From positions 992,001-1,056,000 of the forward strand of contig JAACJO010000011.1 of NCBI GenBank assembly GCA_013368445.1: a DNA stretch of 64,000 bases, in the 5' to 3' direction. Positions 32,728 to 44,471 of this stretch are shown piece after piece. How positions within the stretch are numbered: the first letter of the stretch is position 1; the number at the start of each line of letters is the position of its first letter. Both the position numbers and the translations under genes were made by a program. Below the pieces are notes generated by a model that saw nothing but the letters and a program-made list of their open reading frames with translations, was not told where the DNA came from and ran no database searches. The DNA is from Leucocoprinus leucothites. Lineage: Eukaryota; Basidiomycota; Agaricomycetes; Agaricales; Agaricaceae.

Positions 32728-35700
32728 TTAGTCCACCTCATCCAACCGACCCATCGCTTCCTTTACCTCCCTCAAACTCTCCCTCATAGTCCTCACCCTC
32801 TCTTCCAGCCGATCAAGCACACTCTGCATCTCCCCAACTTCCTTCTGCCACGCCACAGGGCTCGCGGAATTTACCAAATTAGGGACCCACGAGAACCCCT
32901 CCTTTAGCTGCTCACTAATTCCAATACTGCCACTAGCACCGCCTTCCACACTTAACTGGTGCTTCTTCGCCAACTCATCCCAAAGCGAAGTGACAACACC
33001 CTGCACCCACTTCTCTCTCTCCTCCATCTTCCTCATCTCCTTTCTCCTCCCCGCCTCTTCTCTCGACCCCATCAAAATCAACGACCACAAGTTACTAATG
33101 ACCAACGCGACAATCACGAACCACATGATCGTCGTACTCGAAGATTGTTCCCAAGCATCCCGTATGAGTTCCAGTGCACCTTTTGTACTTCGAATAGCAA
33201 CTTGTGACGCTCCTTCAAATGTATCCCACGCCCATTGTAATCCACGTTGATTTCTCTCCTGTTCTCGACGTTTAGATGCTTCTTCTAATGAGAGTTTCTC
33301 AGCTGCGTTTTGGGCTGCAACGGCGACGGCGACTGATGGTGCGGCTTCGGGGAGGACGGAGGCGTCGACACCTTCCGGTACGAATTCGGACTGGTGTTCT
33401 TGGATGTATTTCCGCATGGCTTTCTCAAGCTCGGAGTGGTATGTCTTCTGACCATCAATTGCAGATTTTTCAATGATCGCTGTGCGAATACAGGGGTTAA
33501 TGGCTTATGAAAGGCCGAAGCGGGTAAGACTCACATCTGATGAAGCTGCGACCCGTCCAGTCGACTTGGGTCGTGACCAGTAGCCTTGTCGATACAGAGC
33601 TCGCCCACGTTACACAGGTCCTGGTCTTCACAGAGAAGACACCACCACTCGGTACATCTGGAGTTCGCGTCGTCGTCACGGTAGCAATATACTCCTCCGG
33701 GTCATTGTGAACCATCTCATCCCTAATCTCGCATTTTGTGGATTTCGGCCCAAGACTAGCATTCAGAGGTTTGATATATGACATATTCCGCGAAAGCAGG
33801 TTTGATCCAGGTGCAGTTGGCTGCCAGTCCGACATTTGTATGTCTAGAAACCTCAAGTTAGTTGATCAAATGAATAGTCGCAAGTCAAGAGCCACGGACC
33901 TATAAGCTTCTGGTCCATGGTCATGAACTCCTTTATGAAACCACTCGCAAAGATCAAATTATGTATCCGGTCAGGAGTGCCTGGTAGTATGCAATCCAAT
34001 GCGGTTTCACTATAATGCCCCCCCTCCTTTGCACATGAGCATGAGGTCACTTTTGGTGTATGTATTAGAGCGCCTGTTGCGGCGGCAGCAGTAGCAGCAG
34101 CGTGCTGCATCGTATTAGGGGCAGGTCCTATTGATGCTCCATCGAACGACGGTCGACTACTGTTAATTCCATCATCAGGCCGTGCCAGCCGCCATATGTT
34201 GTAAATCACGTCGAATGTCGTGTCACGAGACAGGAAGGAGGCGAACACATATTTTGCTTGTCGAGTGGTAATTTGAATAGCATTAGGAATAACAAAGGCG
34301 GTCATGCGTTTCTCTAGATGGGTGATTTCATACATAGGGATAGAGAGCTGCACCTATGGTTAACAAAGCACTTGCACAAGGAAGGCCCGTAGACGTACAT
34401 CAGTGATCCAACCGAAAATGTTGGCGTGAAAGCAGATGTGATTTTCAGAAATATATAGTCGACCTTGTATCAGGATTTCTCGTTGAAGCGCACAACCATA
34501 GTCTAGCAGACGTCAGTGGATACAACATGCGAAGGAATAGATGGACGTACCTTCTATTAAATAATCGCCCTCCGGTATATTGGGGAACAGCTCATGGAAA
34601 TCCGCGTTTCTTTTGTTGCTAGCTACTGCAAACCCTGTTACTGGTATATCGTCCATTTCATCTAGTATCGATTCACCGTCCCCAGAGTCATCCTCGTCCG
34701 AGCTAGCATCCAATCCGGAGTAGTACTCTGGCCTATCCTCTGGGTAGTACTCCGACGCATTATCACTTGCCATTGAGATGGATGTCCGCCTAACACCTGA
34801 CTTCGCAGGTGAGAGACGCTTTGATCTAGAAGAGCTCGGTGAAAAGTCTGCCGACCTCACTTTGACATGACTGGATGACCCAGGAGGAGAACGTGTTGAG
34901 TAAGGTGGAGATCCGGGCATCGAAGACTTCCTCGAGGCCACCGAAATGGTGCTCCTCTGAGCTTGCTGGGCAGCAGAGCTGAAGGAAGCCTGTTGAGCGG
35001 CAGATAATGTGGGTTGAGCCATGGCTATGCCAGATGCTGCAATTGCACTTGCAAGGCCAGTGGGCTTGCGGGTAGTTGATTTCTTCCAGGGTCGCTTCTT
35101 CTCTTTTGTACTCTTGTCTGCTGTGGTGGACATGAGGGACGCAGCATCTGAGTCCCGAGGCGGCACTAATGAAGCACTGCCATCTGCTTGTCCTGCACCT
35201 GCAAGGGAAGGAAATTCGGTCCGTGATGCAGTGGGGGATTCAACAATGGGCGTCATGATTATACTTCCGTTCTCTCCTTGCCCAGAATCACGAGTTGTTT
35301 CAGGAACCGTAGCAGAGCGAGCGTGGTTGGCATTAACGTTGAGAGATCGATTCGAAGAAGAGTGTCGGACTTCCTGCGTTTTGAGTTCTAGTGGTTTAGG
35401 CATGGTGGATGACGTATTGCTCCTCTCTCGTTGTTCTTCGTCAGGAGGAGCTGTGGCCGTGGATGGAGTAACGGGCCGTGAGCGGGAGGTAGGCGCCGGC
35501 GGCTTTGAAGACGCTTGTGACGATGCAGAAGCTGCGGTGGGAGTGGGCAGAGGAGTAGTGTCGAAATCTGAAGTTTGTGAGGCAGTGACAGATGTCGTAC
35601 GAGAACCTGACAAGTCACCGGCGTCTTTTTCCACATCACTAATATGCCGGTCCGAAGTCTCGGCGAAATTAGTATCAGAATAAGATGACAGTGAAACTTG

Positions 35701-36012
35701 TGCGGAACGTGGCGAAGGCGGAATTACTGTTACATTGGGCTGCGAGCTTGTTGCTGAGTCTAACGAGGACCTGCTAGTTGCAGCGGTAGCGTTGATCGTG
35801 ATAATCGGCGGTTTGTTTGAGCCCGAGCTTGAATTCGTATTATTGGGTGTGGTTGGTCTGGATGATGCATTCTGGGAGCTCGCTGGGGAGGGATAGGTGG
35901 AGGACGATCTGCGGGATCTCTGGGAGCTGCTTCTCGATGCATCAGACTGGTTGCGGGTATGCGACGTCGGCGAACTGGCCTTGACAAATTTCGACAAAAA
36001 TCCTGGCGCCAT
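32728..36012 (-). CDS. GRAM-VASt sterol-transfer protein (Lam/Ysp2/Aster-like)
   Basis: Predicted ER-anchored lipid transfer protein that moves sterol at membrane contact sites. Five exons (36012-34551, 34502-34399, 34353-33900, 33843-33535, 33479-32728) give 1026 residues. A disordered Ser/Pro-rich N-terminus of about 460 residues is followed by the GRAM domain (about 472-575): FHELFPNIPEGDYLIEDYGC, then ALQREILIQGRLYIS and HICFHANIFGW. The StART-like VASt domain (about 640-800) includes MSDWQPTAPGSN and TWASSVSTRLLVTTQVDWTG. A single membrane anchor TTIMWFVIVALVISNLWSLIL lies near residue 900, and a coiled-coil tail closes the protein. The order GRAM, VASt, TM matches yeast Lam proteins, which have one or two VASt domains; this one has a single VASt. 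Confidence 0.93.
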
Positions 36013-37278
36013 TGCTGGGTCCTATTTACTCTTCTCCTCCTATCAGCCACTTCCTGAGCGTTCTTACGTTTTGAAGGGGAAATGCTGTGCTGCCTGTGCC
36101 TGGCGGCCAACTACTTATCTGATGCGCAGTTATGGGTTTGGCACTAACGGCCGGAGGTGATGGTGGTGGAGAGGAGCAGAGAGTAGCCAAGACGCCTATT
36201 GTCGACAATGATGTGGTGACAAGGGGCGTGGCTCTAAGGGAGAACATGCACGACAAATCTTTAAGCGCCGTCATCATCGGTGCAAACGCTTATCAGTCCT
36301 TTCATAATTCTGTGGGGGCTCGAAAGCTTGATCTTCCCCACAATCTGCTGTACCCAGAGGGCTATCTGTTTTTCGTTGAGACCACCATTTAACATTACTC
36401 CCTCCTAGTTTTCCGATGTTGGAAAAAGCGCTCAGGCCCCGGGGGCACTACAAAGCCCATGTGTTCACCATGATTGGCATGGGCCTTGCTCCATATGAGG
36501 CATGTGCCTTTTTTGAACTTGTCAGCAAAACTCCTCAAAGCTCCATCTTGAGCCAGCGCCGACTTCTTGGGCACCAATAAAGACTCCATACGACATGTAA
36601 TGGGAGTAACACTGAATATTACGAACCCCCTTCTTTTGGGCCGACTTGTCAGCCGACAATTAATCATAAATATAATTGCTAGGATTTACAACTTCGGTGA
36701 GATCATGTTTCATTTATCATATCTCGCTTCGCTGAAGGCCTCCTTCCGAATCAGATACCCACCGTTGTTTTTAAGGTTTACACCACTCCGACAACAGATA
36801 TAAAGACTTCTGCCAATAGCATCTTGATCTGATAATTCGAACCAGTGAAACCATGATGAAGTGTCGATGACTTTAGTCCAGCGCCAATAGTCGAGGCAAC
36901 TGGATCCAACTCGGCGTCGAACGACCAAACTACCATCAGATGGCAATGCACACTTAGGCCATGAATTGGCGAGCACTCGAGCCACCCTATCCCAAGCTAC
37001 GTCCACCACAGAGGCGGGATCCTCGAGTGTCCTTTTTTCTTTTACCTCCCCGGCCTTTGACCTTGACGGTGTCCCACTACAGTTTTGTGGTCAATTGTTC
37101 TAACGGGTCGTTGCAATCCCTTCCTTTCCCTTCCCATTCATTTCAACTATCTCGAGCCGACAGGTACTCAGCCCTCAAGCAGAGGAATGTCCGCCACGCA
37201 AACTCTTCAAACAAACAATGCCTCAATAACGTTGACGTGAGTCTGAGCATAATTATCACAGAAACTTCCAGTTAACCA
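36013..37278. other. Intergenic region upstream of both neighbours
   Basis: Holds the divergent promoters of the sterol-transfer gene and the first PPxY membrane gene. A 99-codon minus-strand frame at 36710-37009 includes the phrase SDGSLVVR, which recurs in similar form (SDGSMAVR) upstream of the second PPxY gene; I cannot show that either is translated. Confidence 0.4.
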
Positions 37279-38385
37279 ATGTATTCAAGTGATGGTAAGA
37301 TCTTTCCATAGAGTCAAGGGAAATTTGCCATAACCGCGGGTTTTGTCGTAACAGAAATGATTTCAATTGGAACGAAAACCATCGTCGAAACATCAACCAT
37401 ACAGACAGTATTCACGAGAGTTCACACTGTCACGCAGACAAATGTTTCAACTTTCACTGTCCCCCGTGACAACTCTAATGCCCTACAAACGAATCCGGCC
37501 CAGTACGTGAAGCTCGTTGTTTGATGGCCAAATCTTGAGACATTGACTTACTACGCTAACTAGAGATATTGAAGGCGCAAGTGTTCCGAATGTAACTCCG
37601 TAAGTCTCGAAGATTTCCTTGTCAACCTTTATCAGCGTCTGATAGTCGGACGAAGTGGCAATTCAGGAGGGCTGGACCCAGGAACAATTGCTGCCATCTG
37701 TTTGATAGGTTTCACCCTGATCGGGAGCGTAATTTACGCTCTCATCCTGCGACTCAAGCGAGAACGAGTATTGGTGAACGGGGAAAATGGATTAGTCGAA
37801 AACGACATGCATGCGTGGCAAGCTCTCGACGATTCGCCGCTGCCCGTACCAGGCAGATCAAAACCTCAGTTCGCACAGCTTTCTTGGCTGAAGCGCATTT
37901 TTTACCGTGCACCACCCCAGGTTGTTCATCCTGTACCCTTCCGTCTTGAACAGGAAGCAATCTCAGCTGTTCCTCCAATTTCAAGTCGACAGGACGGGAT
38001 CGGTCAGAAGGCAAGGAAGGCTGCGGAAAAAAAGGGAGGAGGAAGTGCTTTCCCTAGTCAAATCGACCGTGACCAACCGACCCGGCCCTCTCCTGAGGAT
38101 CAACCAAGATCTCAGGATCTGTCGGACGTCGGCCATCGGGTTTTAGAAGCAAGGAGCGCTCTAGTCAGGGTGCAACAGCTGACTGTACAGCTGGAGAGGG
38201 AACTTCAAGGTTGCGAGCCGACACGTCAGCCAGAAGAGCCACGCATAGATGTACAAGAGCCCAACAATGCATCTTCAGACGAGGAGACTGTGACCGGATT
38301 TGGGCCAACGAGGACTGAGAGCACTGGGTCACTATCCTCCACAGTGACGATGTACTCTGGACCTCCACCCTCTTATAATGAGTGA
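37279..38385 (+). CDS. Single-pass membrane protein with C-terminal PPxY motif (copy 1)
   Basis: Four exons (37279-37294, 37355-37502, 37564-37599, 37656-38385) give 309 residues in phase; the first exon is only 16 nt. There is no signal peptide. A Thr/Ser/Val-rich segment of about 75 residues (TIVETSTIQTVFTRVHTVTQ) looks extracellular, followed by one membrane helix, GTIAAICLIGFTLIGSVIYALIL, and the basic stop-transfer RLKRER. The cytoplasmic part (about 190 residues) has a predicted coiled coil ARSALVRVQQLTVQLERELQG and an acidic stretch SSDEETVTG, and ends GPPPSYNE. PPxY motifs bind WW domains, such as those of Rsp5/Nedd4 ubiquitin ligases, so a transmembrane Rsp5 adaptor is a reasonable inference. 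A tandem paralog lies at 39601. Confidence 0.75.
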
Positions 38386-39600
38386 CGTTTAGATCTCTTC
38401 CACGTCCTGGAAAGTTGACATCCTTTCCTGGTAATCAATTAGTTAAGCAAGGGACTAGTTTTGTTGCTTTGGCGTTTACTGTCACTACGCTTATTTTAAA
38501 ATATGCCTTACTCGATTGCTCATCTTCATATTTCTAAATTTGGCCGTTCGTGTCTAACGCTTTTTGGTGGGCAAAAGTTCTGCTGAGCGGCAGCGCCCAG
38601 GTCAGACCACCCCAAACTTTCGGGCCCATGTTGTGTGCACCATGATTCCAATTAGGCCTCGCTCGCGACAAAGGTCCCAGGCCGGATTCTGGATCAAGCG
38701 TCACCGATACAACCCCTCCTGTGGCACAGATAATACGGCGAGCTGCTCATAATCTCCTGGTGGTTTATATCTATAGAATCCTGTATGCCATCTCCAGGGA
38801 CGTCTTGTACTAAGCAACACCATCTTTGTATGAGTGTTATATCACATTAGGAAGCTATCCCACCGTGCCTCAGGCTTTTCGAACTTGTCGGCGATCCGAG
38901 TTCACTCGAGGCCCCACCTTCAGCCACCGCGATCCGCATCTTGACCATCAGACCTCGCAATGGAAACCAGTATAATTATAGCAGCGTCCCCTTCTATTAC
39001 GATGACCCGCCAACAAAATATAGGCACCAGGTTATAAATGACAAATTCCAAGCCTAGGATTAAGTACTCTAGTAAGTTTGCTACTTATCATACTACCTCG
39101 CCTGGCTTAAGGTAGCGCGAGTACTGAGGTGATGAAATTTCGGGTGAATTACTTATTACCGATAACCACAGCAACTCAGCGCTTAGTGGATGCAAAACAA
39201 GGATCTGCCAATCTTGTTCTGATCACACTTTCGTACTACTATAAGCATGGCGAGATGTCGATATATTTACTTGAACACCAGTAAACGAGGTAACTAGTTC
39301 TGGCTCATCCATCGAACAGCCATGCTACCATCAGATGTCGAGATATTGGGACACTGGCATAAAAACGTGTTCGAGTCTTCCCAACCCCCAAGTGAGGCCG
39401 GTACCTCAAATCCTTCTTCTACTCCCTCTGCCCTTCCAGCAAGGTGGTAGCATTCGCGTATTTGACTGTCCTTACAAGCTATCTGGTCATACTCCTCTTC
39501 GATTTCAAGGTCAAAAGATCCTCTGCACAACATCCGCTGTGGCGTCCACCTATACTCTTGATCTCCAATCCGGTCATAATCCCGTGTGCCCACCACACAG
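38386..39600. other. Intergenic region between the two PPxY paralogs
   Basis: No supported gene. A 100-codon minus-strand frame at 39294-39596 ends with SDGSMAVRWM, echoing a frame before the first paralog, which suggests that the duplicated unit includes upstream sequence. Confidence 0.4.
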
Positions 39601-40638
39601 ATGTCCCAGTGAGTCTTGAAAAAATCACAGAAAACTTGATTTAACTTAAGCTTATTTCAGAATCAATGACATTTCCTCGACAAACCGAGGGAGCGCAGCC
39701 TTTGGCTCTATTGAGACGAAATCAGCTTCAACCATTCCGGTCGTTACTGCATTATTAGCAGATTCAGTTGAGTATGTGAAGCTGATTTTGTACTATGTGG
39801 ACTCTGAATGTTGATACATCATGCTGCCCAGGACTTCTCAAACTTCAACTTCGTAAGTCTCAAAGGATTTTCGTCAACTACATCACCAGCTGACTGCATA
39901 GGAAAGTGTCAGGAGTTCAGCAGGACTGAGTCTAGGGACAATCATCGGTATCGGCCTGGGGGTGATACTAGGCTTCTTCCTGACCGGAGGGATAGCCTAT
40001 GCTCTCATCTTGAGACGTAGGCAAAAACGACTACGCGCCACACCCGCGTGGCAAGTCCTGGAAGACTCGGAGCTCCAGCAGACACCATCGAAGAACAGAT
40101 CAAGTTCTCAATTTGAAGGACTCCTCAGGTTTAACCGCGTTTTTCAAGGCGCACCATCGCAGGCCACACTTCCTGAACCATTTATCTGAGGCAGGAAGCG
40201 ACTCTCCTGGTGCCGAATTCAAGCAGACCAGGCCGTAGAATGAACCATAAATCAAGGTTGGCTGCAGAGGAAGTGCACCTCGAAAGGCCACCTATGAACC
40301 ACGCAGACCCGCCACAGGCCTCTCCTCCTGAATATCAGTTAGGATCTCCAATTACTCAGAGCCTAGTGAGTACGGACCATCAGGTCTCTGAGACCAGAAG
40401 TACTCTGGATAGGGTGCAGCAGCTGGCTGCACAGTTGGAGAAGGAACTCCAAGGTCTGAGCGAGCTGGCGCATTGGCAATCAAAACCACAGATGGATGTC
40501 CAAGAGGACAGTCGTGCATCCTCAGACGAAGAGGCCTTGCTCCCCTCAAGTCAAGCAACGCCCTTACGGGAGAGTCTCAGGTCGCTATCCTCTATCATGA
40601 AGGCCTATACCGGCCCTCCACCATCCTATAGCGTGTGA
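39601..40638 (+). pseudogene. Tandem paralog of the PPxY membrane protein with a one-base frameshift
   Basis: Exons 39601-39608, 39661-39771, 39832-39852 and 39913-40638 reproduce the architecture of the gene at 37279: tiny first exon, Ser/Thr-rich ectodomain, membrane helix LGTIIGIGLGVILGFFLTGGIAYALIL, the basic RRRQKR, coiled coil TLDRVQQLAAQLEKELQG, acidic SSDEEALLP and C-terminal GPPPSYSV. Aligned to copy 1, one base is missing at about 40,185-40,189, where the PVPFRLEQE block becomes PEPFI-stop. Downstream codons stay well conserved in the shifted frame, so the lesion is recent, a sequencing error, or tolerated as a truncated protein that keeps the membrane helix but loses the PPxY tail. 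Confidence 0.65.
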
Positions 40639-42272
40639 CATACTCTGTCCCGTGTCCTGGAAGAGAGTATCATTGTTTTTGTATGCAGCATGAACTTAAC
40701 TGTTGTATGTTTACCCAATATCCCCCCCTTGTAGTTTTCAGCGTATTTAATGTTATCTTTCGTGCGGTTTGCCCATTCAATCGTCTTGTCTCTCGAGCGT
40801 TGCTGCACGGAAGTGTTGTGGATCATAGGCCCAGGTCCCAGGTAACAACTGCTAAAGGCGCTGAGAACCTTCACGAACACAAAAAGGGCCGAGGATGAGA
40901 GACAAAGAGCTGGCCGTAATGAGACTCGTTAAGTCCTCAAACGTTGAAGTTGAAGGATAAGATGACATCATACCATGACTACTAGTAATTTGAGAAATCT
41001 CTAGTCAGGAAAGCCTTCATATAACGGCTGAAAATGGTGCTGGGCCAAGAGATGAGAAGCCCGATACGGGACACACGTGTGGCTCGTAAACAACCGACGA
41101 CTTCTTCGGCCTTGACTCTAGGTGGCGCTCAATCAAGAATACATTCTGATACTCCATGCATCCATAAGATGTGAACTCTAAACATAGAGATCCCCGCTCC
41201 GTGGATATAGCAACTACCAGAATCTCAGCATGGTTCCTCGATTCTGAATAACCGACGTGATTCCGTGCGGCATTTCGGATTGATCGCTGGCATACCTGAG
41301 GCATCCATATTTATAGACCACCATACATTGACCCCTGTCAAGTCGGGAGATTCCTGATATCCTCAACTTCCTTTGACAAGGAATGGTCGGCGAAAGCCAG
41401 TGTTTAAAGTGATTCTTACAATTGGGGGAAATGCGGTGTCACTGATTTCGGCCGCTTGGCGGCTTGGTGCACCTGTGACTGAACACGAGTTTCATGGATT
41501 AACGTTAGTGGTGCCTCTTCGTAATCTGGGGGTGAGGTGGCATTGCCTTCGCGCTCCGTTCCTGTCGCCAATCACATAGCTTGGAAGCCAAGAGAATACG
41601 GAGGGCTTCTCTTATTAAAAGCTATAAAGATCGGGGAAGACAAGGGCTAGTCCAAGCCATTAAATACCTTTCGGTGAACTTGGGAACAATTGCACGACCG
41701 ATAACGCCACACGGCAGCAAATGATGAAGCAAATGGTAAAGAAAGTTATCGGGAAGAAACAGGTAAGAGTAGCATTCCTTTATTATAGCCAGGGCCTGAA
41801 CGTTCTTCTGTCAAGGATAAGCAAACATCAAACGTCAGTAAGAAAGATTTCGATCCAGATTGCGAGACACTGGTGCGCACAAAGAGGACTAAGGAAGGAA
41901 TAAGAACCCTGACTCTGATTAGGTCAATGTTCCCATTCGATCAGCACCAAGGCAAACAGAGGTACGTAGGCGATCTCTAATGGGATGCGCCAGATACTTA
42001 AACAATGTCCATAGTCGCCTGTTGACATTAGCTTCATAGAGGACCTTGTTTGGGGACCTGCGCCTCCTCCTCATAGAGGACAACAAGGCAGTATATCCTC
42101 GCGGAGATGAGACAGTCGGAATTTTATGCTAAGTAATCAAGATACACGCACTCCTCGAGGTTTTAATGGATGAGAACCTCACTTGGAATTGGGTTTAAAC
42201 ACGGGATTTATATATAACAGTATAATGGGCATATTGTTTGGAGACGATTCCATTATCCGAACCTTTGCTTCG
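40639..42272. other. Intergenic region
   Basis: 1.6 kb with no family-supported frame on either strand. It contains the 3' ends of the PPxY paralog and of the RS-rich gene, and nothing else that I can identify. Confidence 0.5.
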
Positions 42273-43483
42273 CTAATTGTTGGAACATGTCCATAGTAGC
42301 CTATAAGGACGTGAGCGCCCATCCCTCAGGGTGGCTAGCGTACATACTTTCTCTTTTTCTCTTATGGCAGTAGCCCTCTCCCGTATTACCATAGTCCGCT
42401 CTTGATCCTTATGTTCGTGACGTCGCTTAGCAGCATCTCTCTTGGCAATCCTAAAGACCTCAGTTTAAGCAAGGAACCACGGTGCGCACGCAAAGTGAGA
42501 TGTACCTTTCTTTGAAACTATCGCCTCCGCCCATAGTCGTAGACTCATCCATATCCAACCCATCGTCCCCACGTTCCCTAAATGCTCTATTGTTCTCCCT
42601 ACGAACTTGTTTCTTCTCTAGCATGGCCTCTCTCCCAACTGCCTTGGGTCCAACCATATCTTCAACTCGGTCTTTTGCTTCTGCTTTATCTCGCTTGCGT
42701 TGATGTCGCCTCTCCTCTTCCTCTCGCTCAGTAGCATATTCCCTTGCCAGCGTGAGATCCGATGCAGAAGGCATCGCTGGCCCGATTACGCGCCCTCCAG
42801 AGCCACCGGATCCTGATGCAGCTGCCTGGAATGAATGGTCGCGGACATTCGTAGCAGCACTGATTTCTTCGCGTGCTACTCGTAAAGCATTATCGTCGGC
42901 ACGCGTTTGCTTCGAGGTAAATGACCACTTGTAAGCAGTGTGATCGGAAGCTTGTGCTGAGGAAGTGTCTATCCCCTCGTAATATTTCCCTAGAAGCAGA
43001 CAATAGGTATGTATAAGAAAGAGTGAGAGCGAGGTCATAGTTTGCTCACGGGATAGCTTTCCCCGGTTCCAAGCCTAGGCCGCGCCATTCTAGCGAATGA
43101 GTTCCATTTCATATATTGTACGAGGTCTGACTCACTTTGACGAACTTGCGGAAATAACTACCATAAAATGAGCATAGCAAGCGAAAACATGTAAACTCGG
43201 GCGCACCTTCTGGTCTTGTCACTTGAAAGTTCATTGATATACTACGGGAATGTTAGTTTATGAGATTGATAGTAGCATGCTATATCACCTTTCCTCTTTC
43301 CTCTTTCAGCCACACGCGCAACTCATCGAATTTCCTGAAGTAATCCGCTTCGCTTATTGGAGATGCTCCTCTGGGAAGTTGAACGCGCCGCTCTGGAGAG
43401 CGAGACCTTGAACGTTCTCTAGAGTGGTCACGGCGCCGCGAATGCCTGTCCTTGGAACGGGAGCGAGAACGATGTGAAGGCAT
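42273..43483 (-). CDS. RS-rich nuclear protein, SCI1-like
   Basis: Six exons (43483-43289, 43241-43207, 43157-43136, 43074-43050, 42989-42506, 42450-42273) give about 312 residues; the last few dozen residues are less certain because GTATGT after REKEK could be another donor. The N-terminus is an Arg/Ser-dipeptide region (SHRSRSRSKDRHSRRR). The conserved core is DYFRKFDELRVWLKEERGK, then YINELSSDKTR, YFRKFVKAWNRGKLS and KYYEGID, which matches the eukaryotic family that includes plant style cell-cycle inhibitor 1. The C-terminal half is charged, with ERIAKRDAAKRRHEHKDQER. RS content suggests nuclear speckles or RNA processing; the function in fungi is not established. Exons of 22-35 nt are unusually small. 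Confidence 0.8.
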
Positions 43484-44471
43484 GTTTGAGGGTGTGTACT
43501 GCCAGAGCTTGAGTTGTTCCTCGGCAAAGGTGACGTAAATTGATGAGTTATATGTTGATGTTGTGCACTGTTGTCTATCGGCGTTTGCAAGAAATATTAG
43601 TCCTCACTCCAGTTCATGGAGGAGGGATATTTGCAAGACTTGCATTAAAGCTAGACATATACCACCAAGTCATAGGAATATGACCAGAAAACTTAATATA
43701 CTCAGAAGACCATCCAGAAGATGAACCTAGTTCTATCATTAGATTAATCGTCTGGCAGAGTTGGCCCTTTCCGAAGAGCCGTGCTTGGATTTTACACTGA
43801 AAAAGTAGAGTTGTTTTCGTACGAAGTTACTGAGGAATTTCTGATGACTTAAAGCTATCCTATTACACACTCCTTGATATCTTATTACTCATTTTAATTG
43901 CTTACAGGGGATACCAAGGCCTTTGGACAGCACTGAACGTCACTTGAACATAGGAGCCCCTGAAGTTGGTCCTTTGAGGGGGTAACCGGACAAGCTCGCG
44001 AACGCTTTGGGGGATAAAACGTGGACACTGTCTAATTGTAGGATCATGGGCAGCCTGGACTCCAGAGTCGCCAAAAAGTTGAAAGGGGGGTGGTTTCCGC
44101 TAACCACGATCCTCGAGCAAAAGCCGGTTAGCTATTCGATTGCAACGTCTTCGTGCATCCACCCATTGAATACAGAGCCGCATAAATGCTTGACCAAGCA
44201 AAAACAGGAGGGAGTCAGCAGGGATACTAATGCCCAGACGCAGGAATAAAGCACGCAGAGAGCTGGCAGTATCGGCACCGACGAATGATCAACCGGCAAG
44301 AACCAAGTTTAGATCACACTGACAAGCCACGTTTCAAATCAACAGATCACCTTGATCACTTGAACAGCCATTCATGATACAACTGATGCCGAACGACAGA
44401 AGAAGACCATTTCGTTGCGATGTTACACGGCATTTTCACCTTCACCACATTCTCATTCAACCTCTCCCTTG
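43484..44471. other. Divergent intergenic region
   Basis: Holds the promoters of the RS-rich gene and the GH47 gene. Short frames, including an 80-codon plus-strand one at 44007, show no recognisable features. Confidence 0.45.

Noticed and set aside
35021..35683. 220-codon plus-strand frame
   Set aside because: Antisense of the disordered N-terminal exon of the GRAM-VASt gene.
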